Shown here one piece after another: positions 17,199-24,650 of a DNA stretch of 64,000 nt. Origin of the DNA: UMGS1696 sp045643285 (GTDB taxonomy: Bacteria > Bacillota > Clostridia > Oscillospirales > CAG-272); assembly GCA_045643285.1 (NCBI GenBank), contig JAZUKN010000025.1, positions 77,255-141,254 of the forward strand, in the 5' to 3' direction. The notes under the pieces were generated by a model, which was given only the letters and a program-made list of their open reading frames with translations, was not told the DNA's origin and ran no database searches. Every line of letters begins with the position of its first letter. Positions within the stretch are counted from its first letter, which is position 1. The position numbers and the translations under genes were made by a program.

Positions 17199-17591
17199 AT
17201 GAATATATCAGGTTTTTCCGGGAATCTCACACAGACCCCCGAGTTAAAAACGACACAGAGTGGTAAATCCGTTTGCTCGTTCACCGTTGCGGTAAGACGT
17301 CCGCACACGAAAGAAACGACAGACTTTATCGACTGCGTTGCTTGGGAAAGACTCGCAGAGTTCGTTACGAGATATTTCCAAAAAGGAAGCAGAGTCGAAG
17401 TTTCCGGCTTCCTGACTACAAGGACATACGGAACTGAAGGCAACCGTCGTAAAGCAACCGAACTTGTTTGCGAGGATATCAATTTCGGCGGCAGTAAGAA
17501 AGACGACGAAGGTAATCAGGCATCACAGGCGACCTCGCAGCAGAGTGACGGTTTCGAGGAGATTTCAGACGACGACGATTTGCCGTTCTGA
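17199..17591 (+). CDS. ssb: Single-stranded DNA-binding protein
   Basis: 130 residues with an N-terminal OB fold (NISGFSGNLTQTPELKTTQSG, DFIDCVAWERLAEFV, VSGFLTTRTY) and the classic acidic tip DDDDLPF used to recruit partner proteins. Protects and organises single-stranded phage DNA. GGAGG precedes the ATG. Confidence 0.93.
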   Translation: MNISGFSGNLTQTPELKTTQSGKSVCSFTVAVRRPHTKETTDFIDCVAWERLAEFVTRYFQKGSRVEVSGFLTTRTYGTEGNRRKATELVCEDINFGGSKKDDEGNQASQATSQQSDGFEEISDDDDLPF

Positions 17592-17603
17592 TAGGAGGAT
17601 ATT

Positions 17604-18386
17604 ATGGAGAAAACACGCATCGAGTGGTGCGATAGTAGCTGGAACCCGCTTACCGGATGTTTGCACGGGTGCGAATACTGCTACGCACGACGCATCGCCA
17701 ACCGATACAGAGGGTGCATAGAGTCGTCCGACGGATCGACTCCTGATAAAATCGTATCCCTCGCTGAAAGAATGCAGGCAACTACAAAGGATGGGACGGT
17801 AAGGAACGCCTCATATCCGTTTGGGTTCACTCCTACGCTCCACGAATACCGACTCACAGACCCTCTCACAAAGGGCTTCGGCAAGACCATCTTCGTTTGC
17901 TCTATGGCGGACCTGTTCGGAGATTGGGTTCCGGACGAATGGATTGAAAAGGTATTTGATGCCTGTAAAGCTGCAAGCAACCACAGATACCTGTTCCTGA
18001 CAAAGAACCCGGCTCGGTACATCCAACTCGCAGAAAAAGGCAAACTCCCAGAAGACGACATCTTTTGGTACGGCTCAACGGCTACCGATACGAAAATGCC
18101 GGTGTTCTGGTCTGACAAACACAATACGTTCGTCAGCATCGAACCTGTGCTCGAACCGTTCCCGAAAGAAGAGGCCGGAGCAGAATTCCTAGAAAAAGTC
18201 GATTGGGCGATCTTCGGAGCGGAAACGGGAAACAGAAAAGACAAGGTCGTTCCCGAACGGTCTTGGATCGAAGGAGCCGTTGAAATCCTGAAAGCAAACG
18301 GAAAGGCAGTATTTATGAAAGATAGTCTGAAGCCGATATGGGGCGAAGACATTATCACAGAATTCCCTTGGAGAGATGAAGTATGA
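17604..18386 (+). CDS. Phage Gp37/Gp68 family radical-SAM-like protein (DUF5131)
   Basis: 260 residues. Begins TRIEWCDSSWNPLTGC and carries CLHGCEYCYARR, a CxxxCxxC cluster like that of radical SAM enzymes, inside a barrel-like sequence with YLFLTKNPARY and WAIFGAETG. The family is common in phages and defence islands; its reaction is not established. Lies between ssb and late-regulator-like genes in the same operon. AGGAGG precedes the ATG. Confidence 0.8.
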   Translation: MEKTRIEWCDSSWNPLTGCLHGCEYCYARRIANRYRGCIESSDGSTPDKIVSLAERMQATTKDGTVRNASYPFGFTPTLHEYRLTDPLTKGFGKTIFVCSMADLFGDWVPDEWIEKVFDACKAASNHRYLFLTKNPARYIQLAEKGKLPEDDIFWYGSTATDTKMPVFWSDKHNTFVSIEPVLEPFPKEEAGAEFLEKVDWAIFGAETGNRKDKVVPERSWIEGAVEILKANGKAVFMKDSLKPIWGEDIITEFPWRDEV

Positions 18387-18430
18387 AGGCAAGATAACCG
18401 TATAAGTTGAACTCAAAAGAGAGAAAAGCG

Positions 18431-18646
18431 ATGAACGTCGAGATTAACAGACAGATTCTCGAACATGACACCGCCTTTTCCCTCGACTTCGACTCGACGG
18501 TTCTCTGGGTCTTGCACGTTTGCTTCGGGTTTGGAAAGAAACGCTTACGCAGGTTTTGGGACGCATTTGCACAGGAGCACGATAGACTACGTGAGTATTA
18601 TCAAATGGATCCGGAAGACAGCGGTTGGCTCTGCCGCCCAAGTTGA
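18431..18646 (+). CDS. Small phage protein, probably C-terminally frameshifted
   Basis: 71 residues from ATG 18431 (a TTG at 18407 is also possible). The sequence (ILEHDTAFSLDFDSTVLWVL, then FGFGKKRLRRFWDAF) is of a type often seen in Clostridia phage early regions. The frame stops abruptly after DSGWLCRPS, while one base over the frame continues PKLKDIGVDVEQWYKEQEDK to a stop at 18698-18700. A one-base loss near 18635-18641 would explain this. Function unknown. Confidence 0.55.
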   Translation: MNVEINRQILEHDTAFSLDFDSTVLWVLHVCFGFGKKRLRRFWDAFAQEHDRLREYYQMDPEDSGWLCRPS

Positions 18647-18661
18647 AAGACATCGGAGTCG

Positions 18662-19273
18662 ATGTCGAGCAATGGTACAAAGAGCAAGAAGATAAGTGAT
18701 GAAAGTGAGGTGAACGGGTGCTATCCCGCCGAAATGGAACAAGCATTTTGTGACAAAAGATACGATACGAACGCTGTCAAGGAGTGGTTGAACGACTTCC
18801 GGGAGCGAGAGAAGGATATTCAGAGCCAGCTTCAGCGGCTGGATGTAATGGAGACCCGTTTATCCAGCATCGGTTCACCTACACTTTCTAATATGCCGAA
18901 GTCAGCGAGTCCTGTTCAGGACAGAATGGCATCTATGGTAGCCGTCAAAGTTGACCTTGAAAACGACATCAAGCGTCAGCAGAAAGGTCTTCTCGAAACG
19001 AGAGAGATGATTGAGAAGATCCTGCTGAAAGCCCTCAAAAAATCGGAGGAACGGTCGGTCATAAGAGCGAGATACCTCGACTGCTGTTTCTACCACGAAG
19101 ACAAATTGAGCGACTGGAACGACGTCAACAATACGATGTTCGGAGACCGACAGGACTTCCTCTCGAAAGAAGAATCGTATCTGCGGCGGGTTCATAAGAT
19201 ACACGGCTCCGCACTTCTGAATATGGCTCGGTATATCGAAGACAACAATATCAAAATCGAAGGAGATTTATGA
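18662..19273 (+). CDS. DUF1492-type phage regulator (late-gene activator-like)
   Basis: 203 residues from ATG 18662; GTG 18710 and ATG 18734 are alternative starts, and the first overlaps the shifted tail of the upstream gene. Long helices (REREKDIQSQLQRLDVMETR, LENDIKRQQKGLLETREMIE) are followed by a region with RSVIRARYLDCCFYHEDKLS, resembling the sigma-4-like C-terminus of ArpU/DUF1492 proteins, which are thought to switch on late transcription. Assignment rests on layout and position. Confidence 0.65.
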   Translation: MSSNGTKSKKISDESEVNGCYPAEMEQAFCDKRYDTNAVKEWLNDFREREKDIQSQLQRLDVMETRLSSIGSPTLSNMPKSASPVQDRMASMVAVKVDLENDIKRQQKGLLETREMIEKILLKALKKSEERSVIRARYLDCCFYHEDKLSDWNDVNNTMFGDRQDFLSKEESYLRRVHKIHGSALLNMARYIEDNNIKIEGDL

Positions 19274-19926
19274 TGATTACGATTGAAAAGACAGAAACGT
19301 TAGGATGGGAAGCGGCTCTACGAGGTATGAGAAACCCCAAAAATTCGTGGAGCAGTTCAGACAGCTCGTTCTCTGGATTTACCGGGCACGACGTAGTCCC
19401 GGAGTTGAAAATCGGTCCAAACGACCTCAAACTTGCATCGCTCCTTGCAAACGCCGGCACGGATCACGGAAAGTTTCTGCGTATGATTGCCGTATATGCC
19501 GACATCACGGCTCCGCTGTACTGGTGGAAAGAATATGACACCTACAAGGTAGGAACGGTGGCGAACAGTTGCTCCACGATGCACAAGATTCACGCAAAAG
19601 AGTTCACGGTTGAAGATTTCAGTCACGAACATCTCGGTCAAGTTTCTATGACGTCTCTCCAAAATACCGTAAACTTTCTTAATACCAGGAGAGAGGGCTT
19701 TTTAGAAACGGGAGACAAAAAGTATTGGTACGAAATGATCCAGTTGCTTCCGTCATCCTACAATCAGAAACGGACGGTAGAGTTGAACTATCAGGTGTTG
19801 AAGAACATCTACTTTGCCAGAAGAAACCACAAGCTCGATGAATGGCACTCGTTCTGCGATTGGATTTGTTCCTTGCCATACGCCGGAGAGTTGATAACTG
19901 CAGGAGCAAAAGAAAATCCCGTATGA
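19270..19926 (+). CDS. Phage protein with faint ThyX-like features, unknown function
   Basis: 218 residues, ATG overlapping the previous stop and preceded by AAGGAG. The centre reads APLYWWKEYDTYKVGTVANS, with preserved charged and aromatic residues that recall flavin-dependent thymidylate synthase folds, but the standard RHRxxSxNExS motif is not present. If related it would act on a nucleotide. Otherwise it is an uncharacterised phage protein. The early part RNPKNSWSSSDS looks like a conserved loop. Confidence 0.55.
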   Translation: MMITIEKTETLGWEAALRGMRNPKNSWSSSDSSFSGFTGHDVVPELKIGPNDLKLASLLANAGTDHGKFLRMIAVYADITAPLYWWKEYDTYKVGTVANSCSTMHKIHAKEFTVEDFSHEHLGQVSMTSLQNTVNFLNTRREGFLETGDKKYWYEMIQLLPSSYNQKRTVELNYQVLKNIYFARRNHKLDEWHSFCDWICSLPYAGELITAGAKENPV

Positions 19927-20117
19927 AATCCAACCTATTCGATGAGAACGGGCTTGTAAAGATGGCACCGAATACATCCGGAAGCAAACCTTCGGATAGA
20001 AAGCCGAAAGAAACGCGGCTCGATAAGGAAGCAAGCATCTGTACGAAATGCACGAGGAAGAAATGCTCCGGAAGTTCCGAATGCCCTGCACTGATGAAAG
20101 AACTCAAAAAGGAATAA
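19923..20117 (+). CDS. Small cysteine-cluster phage protein
   Basis: 64 residues, ATG 19923 overlapping the previous gene's stop. Basic, with CTKCTRKKCSGSSEC near the C-terminus, a probable zinc knuckle. Last gene before a strong terminator. Function unknown. Confidence 0.6.
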   Translation: MKSNLFDENGLVKMAPNTSGSKPSDRKPKETRLDKEASICTKCTRKKCSGSSECPALMKELKKE

Positions 20118-20121
20118 CCGA

Positions 20122-20157
20122 AACGGTGGGTCAGAGATGACCTGCCGTTCTTTTTTT
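20122..20157 (+). terminator. Intrinsic terminator
   Basis: An 11-base stem AACGGTGGGTC / GACCTGCCGTT (two G-T pairs) with a 6-base loop and CTTTTTTT, 5 bases after the preceding stop. It divides the early operon; the 20,158-20,223 stretch then leads to the next gene. Confidence 0.85.
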
Positions 20158-20223
20158 GATAAGGACATCATTGTCCCTCGCAAAATAGTTGCGGCTATGT
20201 GGGGTGAATCGGAGGAAAATTGA

Positions 20224-20568
20224 ATGAAAGAATTAAAGTTTCAGTTTGTAGAAAAGAAAGAAAAGAATGGAAAGGTAGTAGAGTTATACAAGGTTGGTGT
20301 TTATTGCGTAAAAGTGATTACACACGAAGACGGCTCGATTTCGGTAGGTGCTTTTGAAAACCCGCTTTCGCACGCAGAGTACCTTCCGGAAATCTATTGC
20401 AGAAAAGACCTCTACGGAAACATCGAAGGATTTGAAATCCAGACCACATCATACGGCTCGATTCCTGCGGAAGAAACCAGATCGCTTATTTCCTGTTTGG
20501 AGGAAGCGGTTATTGTAGCCGAGATATTGACAGAAAAGTTCGTAAGCAAGAATAGAAAAAAGCAATAA
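20224..20568 (+). CDS. Phage protein, unknown function
   Basis: 114 residues, GGAGG 9 bases before the ATG. Mixed alpha/beta with a basic N-terminus (FQFVEKKEKNGKVVELYKVG) and a C-terminal helix. Not recognised. Confidence 0.6.
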   Translation: MKELKFQFVEKKEKNGKVVELYKVGVYCVKVITHEDGSISVGAFENPLSHAEYLPEIYCRKDLYGNIEGFEIQTTSYGSIPAEETRSLISCLEEAVIVAEILTEKFVSKNRKKQ

Positions 20569-20583
20569 GGAAGGAGAACGGTA

Positions 20584-20802
20584 ATGAACAAAGTTAGAAG
20601 AAAAGCCCTCGAAAGATACATCAGCCAGTTGGAGGAGATCAAGGAAGCCATAGAGTGCGAAATGGAAGATGAAGACGAGAAGCATGAGGGGATGATCTCC
20701 GAGGAGATGAAAGAAATCTCGGAAGAAGCTAGCGACAATATGCAGTCTGCGATTGATAGCATCGAGGAAGCGTTGGATTATCTTTCGACAGCAGCGGAAT
20801 AG
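20584..20802 (+). CDS. Small acidic coiled-coil protein
   Basis: 72 residues, almost wholly helical and rich in glutamate (QLEEIKEAIECEMEDEDEK), with AAGGAG upstream. Likely a short coiled coil; function unknown. Confidence 0.6.
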   Translation: MNKVRRKALERYISQLEEIKEAIECEMEDEDEKHEGMISEEMKEISEEASDNMQSAIDSIEEALDYLSTAAE

Positions 20803-20812
20803 GAGGCGCGGA

Positions 20813-21067
20813 ATGTCAGAATACGAAACATTCAGACCCACGGTAAACGAAGCAACAATTCGGGCGGAAAAGTTTTTCAGAGAGATAAGCAAGACAGACG
20901 ATTACGCATTTGCTCGGTCCTGTAAGCACTGCACCGATACAGCAGACAGTTTTAATAGATATGTCAGTACATACTGTCACCTTCAGCAAAGACACATAGC
21001 ATTCCCGTCAGGCATAAACGACATGAAAGAATGTAAGAACTGTAAGTTTTATAAAAACAGAGGTTGA
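20813..21067 (+). CDS. Small cysteine-rich phage protein
   Basis: 84 residues from ATG 20813 (AGGAGG-like AATAGGAGGCG upstream). Two cysteine pairs, CKHC in the middle and CKNC at the end, suggest a zinc-bound fold. Function unknown. Confidence 0.6.
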   Translation: MSEYETFRPTVNEATIRAEKFFREISKTDDYAFARSCKHCTDTADSFNRYVSTYCHLQQRHIAFPSGINDMKECKNCKFYKNRG

Positions 21068-21072
21068 TAGGA

Positions 21073-21531
21073 ATGAAGTATTTGAAAGACAGACACGAAA
21101 TCGCCTATGCGATGAACTTCGGAAAGTACCCGGTAATCCGCATCAATAAGGAGACCTGCAAGGACGGTTACGACGACTTTTACGAAGGAGATCTCGTCAA
21201 GGTGATGGCTCCTAGTAAGAACTATCCCGATATGTACGCCACCGGAAACCTGTACTATTCACAGGGCAGATACGGAGTGATGACTGATGCAGCTTGCCTG
21301 AGTGCCGACTTTGGATACAGAGATGTCATCGAAGATATGCACCGGGCACAGGCACCTGTTCTCCACGCAGGAGAAACGGTCGTTCTGATTGAAGATTATC
21401 CGATACGCCGTACCTGCTGCGTCAGGATGATGAAAGTGAGCGACCACGTTGATTTATTCGTGTATCCGTGTGCAACGCTCGTAGATGTCCCGGACGATTT
21501 CGACAGTTCTGTTCCGAAGGGGTGGAGATAA
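21073..21531 (+). CDS. Phage protein, unknown function
   Basis: 152 residues from ATG 21073 (an in-frame TTG at 21064 is less likely). Beta-rich sequence with YEGDLVKVMAPSKNYPDMYA and HAGETVVLIEDYPIRR, suggesting an SH3-like or similar barrel. The final A of its stop is the first base of the next ATG. Function unknown. Confidence 0.6.
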   Translation: MKYLKDRHEIAYAMNFGKYPVIRINKETCKDGYDDFYEGDLVKVMAPSKNYPDMYATGNLYYSQGRYGVMTDAACLSADFGYRDVIEDMHRAQAPVLHAGETVVLIEDYPIRRTCCVRMMKVSDHVDLFVYPCATLVDVPDDFDSSVPKGWR

Positions 21532-22142
21532 TGGCAAATAGGCAGTTATTATGCCCGCAAAACATAGTTAGGTTTAAGGGGTATCTTTTATCAAAGGGGT
21601 ATGTCATCCACGATTCTGTGGGCTTTTACGAGGTTTTACGGGCATCTCATAAGGACAGAAAGAACCCGATCATCGTTTATAAGCGGCTTTCATCCAACGG
21701 AGGTGGTAAACTTGTACACTATACGGTGGCTGACAAGGATGTCCCTATTGTTGTTGATTTTCTCAAAAAGGAAAGGAAATTCGGCGAAAGAATGAGAAAA
21801 CGATTCAAAGAACTTGGAGAAAAGGGCTATGTTCTCAAATTCGATATAGATAAGTTCTACGATCCTGAAATCAGCGCTTACAAGATTACAGAGATCGAAT
21901 ACGACATCGAACCAGAAGATGTCGAAGACGGTATCGACGAAGACGACTACGCACTTAATTCAGATTTTGTCAAGGCCTGCGAGGACAAAGTTGACGAAAT
22001 CTTGGAAACGCTTCCGGTAGAAATCAAAGTTATGACGACGAAAGATTTTCTCGAAGAATCCGATTTGCAAGAATTTCTCGCAGAAGAAATAACAGACAGA
22101 ACGGGATGGCTTGTAAAGTCGTTCAAATATGAAAAGGAGTAA
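21531..22142 (+). CDS. Phage protein, unknown function
   Basis: 203 residues, coupled to the preceding gene. A basic N-terminal part with an alpha/beta look (RFKGYLLSKGYVIHDSVGFY, ASHKDRKNPIIVYKR) and an acidic C-terminal half. Not recognised. Confidence 0.6.
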   Translation: MANRQLLCPQNIVRFKGYLLSKGYVIHDSVGFYEVLRASHKDRKNPIIVYKRLSSNGGGKLVHYTVADKDVPIVVDFLKKERKFGERMRKRFKELGEKGYVLKFDIDKFYDPEISAYKITEIEYDIEPEDVEDGIDEDDYALNSDFVKACEDKVDEILETLPVEIKVMTTKDFLEESDLQEFLAEEITDRTGWLVKSFKYEKE

Positions 22143-22147
22143 GCGAT

Positions 22148-22972
22148 ATGACAGACGAAGAAATCATCGATGAATGCCACCGTGAAATCAGGAGACTCCG
22201 TGCGGTAGTCCGTGATCTCGAAGATGAACTGAATGCTCGGAGAAGCAGAATGAAAGTAGAAAAAGCAATGACGAGAGACGAAGCGATTTCAACCCTGCAG
22301 ACCATCGGCTTAAACCTCGCAGTTGAGTTCGGTCTCGACGAAGTTGCGGTTGGAGAAGACCGCCAGAAAGGCGTATGGGGAGAAGTGATGACCGAAATGC
22401 TTGAAAAGCAGCACGGAAAATGCACAGAGACGATAGTATGGACTGACAAGAACGACAACAGCAGGAAGGTTGAGTTCCGGTTCAGATTCGCAACTCCATG
22501 CCTGTCAATCCGTATGGGAGAAGCGTTCGCAGAAATCGAGGTCAGCAACTACGACAGCAAGACGAAGAAATACGACCTGCCGGAGTTCCACATCTCGCAG
22601 ACAACGGTTTTCAATTACGATGGCGGAGGTGCCTATCTCCTTGGTCGTCTGTATGAAGAATGGCAGATGAAGACCAACAGAACCGACCATTTGCGTAGAA
22701 AAGCACAGAGTATGCTCACGGCAATCATGACAATGCTCCCTGACGAACCGAGATCGGCGGATCCGAACGATGACCCGGGATTTTGGACTGATAGGGAGCA
22801 TATTCTTTGCCCGTCTTCAGAGGAAGCGGAAACGGTTGCCAATTTCATCGAAGACATAGTTTCCGGATACGGCTCCCTGATAGCCACTACCGGATACTAC
22901 GATCCGGAGGAAGACAAAAAGAGCAACACAGTCGATAAGTACACCGGATTTCACTATGTTGATTTCAGTTGA
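22148..22972 (+). CDS. Phage protein with N-terminal coiled coil, unknown function
   Basis: 274 residues. Residues 1-35 form a charged helix (ECHREIRRLRAVVRDLEDEL), followed by an alpha/beta region and a C-terminal domain with GFWTDREHILCPSSEEAETV. AAAGGAG precedes the ATG. Function unknown. Confidence 0.6.
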   Translation: MTDEEIIDECHREIRRLRAVVRDLEDELNARRSRMKVEKAMTRDEAISTLQTIGLNLAVEFGLDEVAVGEDRQKGVWGEVMTEMLEKQHGKCTETIVWTDKNDNSRKVEFRFRFATPCLSIRMGEAFAEIEVSNYDSKTKKYDLPEFHISQTTVFNYDGGGAYLLGRLYEEWQMKTNRTDHLRRKAQSMLTAIMTMLPDEPRSADPNDDPGFWTDREHILCPSSEEAETVANFIEDIVSGYGSLIATTGYYDPEEDKKSNTVDKYTGFHYVDFS

Positions 22973-22986
22973 AAGGGAGTGAGACT

Positions 22987-23184
22987 TTGGCAAAAAGCAA
23001 CTCTAACGACTGCAGAAAATGCAAGCACTGGTACACGATGATGGCATCAGGAGAAAGAAACGGATACAATCCGTTCCCGTGCTGCAGACTGCACGAGGAT
23101 GAAAATAAATCGCCGGATCCGCTCGGAAAGACCTGCTTCGAGAAAAGAAAGATTACCGACGAAAAGATGTCCGAAGATATTTGA
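22987..23184 (+). CDS. Small cysteine-rich protein (TTG start)
   Basis: 65 residues. TTG 22987 is chosen because GGGAGTGAG lies at the right distance; no ATG is available. CRKCKHW at the start and CCRLHED, later CFEKRK form a likely zinc-binding module. Function unknown. Confidence 0.6.
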   Translation: MAKSNSNDCRKCKHWYTMMASGERNGYNPFPCCRLHEDENKSPDPLGKTCFEKRKITDEKMSEDI

Positions 23185-23199
23185 AGGAGGAAAAACGAA

Positions 23200-23460
23200 A
23201 TGAAGTATGTAGTCCACATCACAGAAACTCTCGGTAGAAACATCATCGTAGATGCAGAGGATCCGGCAGAAGCCGAAGAAATCGCAGAAAATCTCTGCAA
23301 CAACGGAACGGTTGACCTCGGTATGGCTGACTGGGTAGACAGAAAGGTAGAATACATAGGTTCTTCTACCGAAAACGCCTACGAACACCTGAAGCAGTAT
23401 GACTGCAACGGAGAAATCAAAGACGAGCCGGAAACAGAACCCGGAGAATTTTCATTCTGA
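23200..23460 (+). CDS. Small phage protein (DpnD/PcfM-like layout)
   Basis: 86 residues with AAGGAGG upstream. The N-terminal pattern MKYVVHITETLGRNIIVDAE followed by an acidic helix resembles the small DpnD/PcfM-type domain; the assignment is tentative. Acidic C-terminus. Function unknown. Confidence 0.55.
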   Translation: MKYVVHITETLGRNIIVDAEDPAEAEEIAENLCNNGTVDLGMADWVDRKVEYIGSSTENAYEHLKQYDCNGEIKDEPETEPGEFSF

Positions 23461-23474
23461 AAGGAAGGAGCGAT

Positions 23475-23783
23475 ATGAGCAAGCATATCACTATGGAGAT
23501 TTGGGAGAAAGCAGGTTCCTTTGACAAAGCGGCGGAGCCCGGAGACACAGTTGATGAAGAAATTGCAATGCACTTTCTGAACTGCGTACCTCCGACGTCT
23601 CAAACCGCCGGATACATTCAGTGTGGAGAACCGTTCGACCACATCTACGATGACGAGAAAGGAAGATACCGTGCGACATACGCCACATTCGCTATGGTAT
23701 CGGGCAAATGGGTGTACTGTGGCAACTGTTTCAAGGACGAAACATTTCCGCAGGGAGGCAAAGGAGACCCTTGGGCTGACTGA
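23475..23783 (+). CDS. Small phage protein, unknown function
   Basis: 102 residues, AAGGAG before the ATG. Contains CVPPTSQTAGYIQCGEPFDH and WVYCGNC, hinting at a metal site. Last gene of the early block; an imperfect hairpin (23784-23816) follows. Confidence 0.6.
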   Translation: MSKHITMEIWEKAGSFDKAAEPGDTVDEEIAMHFLNCVPPTSQTAGYIQCGEPFDHIYDDEKGRYRATYATFAMVSGKWVYCGNCFKDETFPQGGKGDPWAD

Positions 23784-23889
23784 TTTCCGGTCCTGATTTA
23801 GCAGGGACAGGAAAAGTCATAGTTTCTCGCAAAAAGTCACACGAATCCCTGAACGCTCCCAAAGGGACGCAAAAAAGCACTTTAATTCA

Positions 23890-23919
23890 TTGAAAAACAC
23901 GATTGACGTGTGGTAAAGT
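23890..23919 (+). promoter_or_regulatory. Probable promoter of the sugar cassette
   Basis: TTGAAA (23890-23895), 18-base spacer, TAAAGT (23914-23919); a TTGACG at 23903 and TACAAT at 23921 overlap it but are badly spaced for each other. It starts a gene-free 237-base gap leading into the ParB-like gene. Confidence 0.45.
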
Positions 23920-23971
23920 GTACAATAGAAAATTCGGAACGACCGGAGAGGGACGGAAAGTCCGAAAGAAA

Positions 23972-23997
23972 AGCATCGCAGAAGCGGTGTTTTTTTC
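23972..23997 (+). terminator. Leader hairpin with T-run (attenuator-like)
   Basis: GCATCGC-AGAA-GCGGTGT followed by seven further Ts, lying between the putative promoter and the ParB-like start (24021). A smaller GGACGGAAAGTCC hairpin precedes it. Could end read-through from the early operon or attenuate the cassette. Confidence 0.6.
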
Positions 23998-24020
23998 ATT
24001 TCTTTTAGGAGGTACAGGAA

Positions 24021-24650
24021 ATGGCAAAAAGTATTGAGTATGTACAACGCAGGGTTGGAGACCTGAAACTCGACTTCGGCAATCCGAGGACCATAAAGAA
24101 GCAGAAGCGTGAAGATCTCGAAGAATCGCTCGAAACCTACGGCGATTTCGACATCATCGTTATCAACGAACAGAATCAGGTTATCGGAGGAAACCAGCGA
24201 GTCACGATTTTTCAGAAGAAAGACCCCGATATGATCGTTGACTGTAAGATGCTCGTCGGCTACACGATAGCGGAGCAGAAATACGTCAACATCAAATTAA
24301 ACAGCCACGCCGGAGAGTGGGTTCTAGAAGAACTCGGGGACTGGACGGCTGACCTGATGGGAAACTTCAAACTCGACCTTGAAACTGAGAAGAAGCCCAT
24401 TGACGAGCGGACGATAAAGGATATGGAGCCGATACACTATGAACAGTATGACTACGTCCTCATCGCCTGCAGAAACGAACTCGACTATAACGACCTCGTT
24501 CGCAAGCTCGGAATCGAAGGCGGCACTGTAAAGGTAGCAAAGACCCGCCGCATCAAAGGCAGGGCCATTTGGTACGACCAGATGAAAGCCCGGATCCTGA
24601 GTGCGGATGAGGTGGCGGAATTGGAGGCAGATGCGGATGAAGAACCGTAA
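24021..24650 (+). CDS. ParB-like (ParB/sulfiredoxin fold) phage protein
   Basis: 209 residues, AGGAGG before the ATG. The N-terminal domain shows the ParB N-terminal pattern: LKLDFGNPRTIKKQKREDLE, INEQNQVIGGNQRVTIFQKK. The C-terminal half is helical and acidic. No partitioning helix-turn-helix follows, so this is a stand-alone ParB-fold protein of the kind often encoded near phage terminases or DNA-modification genes, where it may bind or nick DNA or use nucleotides. First gene of the sugar cassette, overlapping the next by 14 bases. Confidence 0.8.
   Translation: MAKSIEYVQRRVGDLKLDFGNPRTIKKQKREDLEESLETYGDFDIIVINEQNQVIGGNQRVTIFQKKDPDMIVDCKMLVGYTIAEQKYVNIKLNSHAGEWVLEELGDWTADLMGNFKLDLETEKKPIDERTIKDMEPIHYEQYDYVLIACRNELDYNDLVRKLGIEGGTVKVAKTRRIKGRAIWYDQMKARILSADEVAELEADADEEP

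Noticed and set aside
20137..20223. A 28-codon frame between the terminator at 20122 and the gene at 20224
   Set aside because: Its start lies inside the terminator hairpin and it has no ribosome site, so translation is unlikely.
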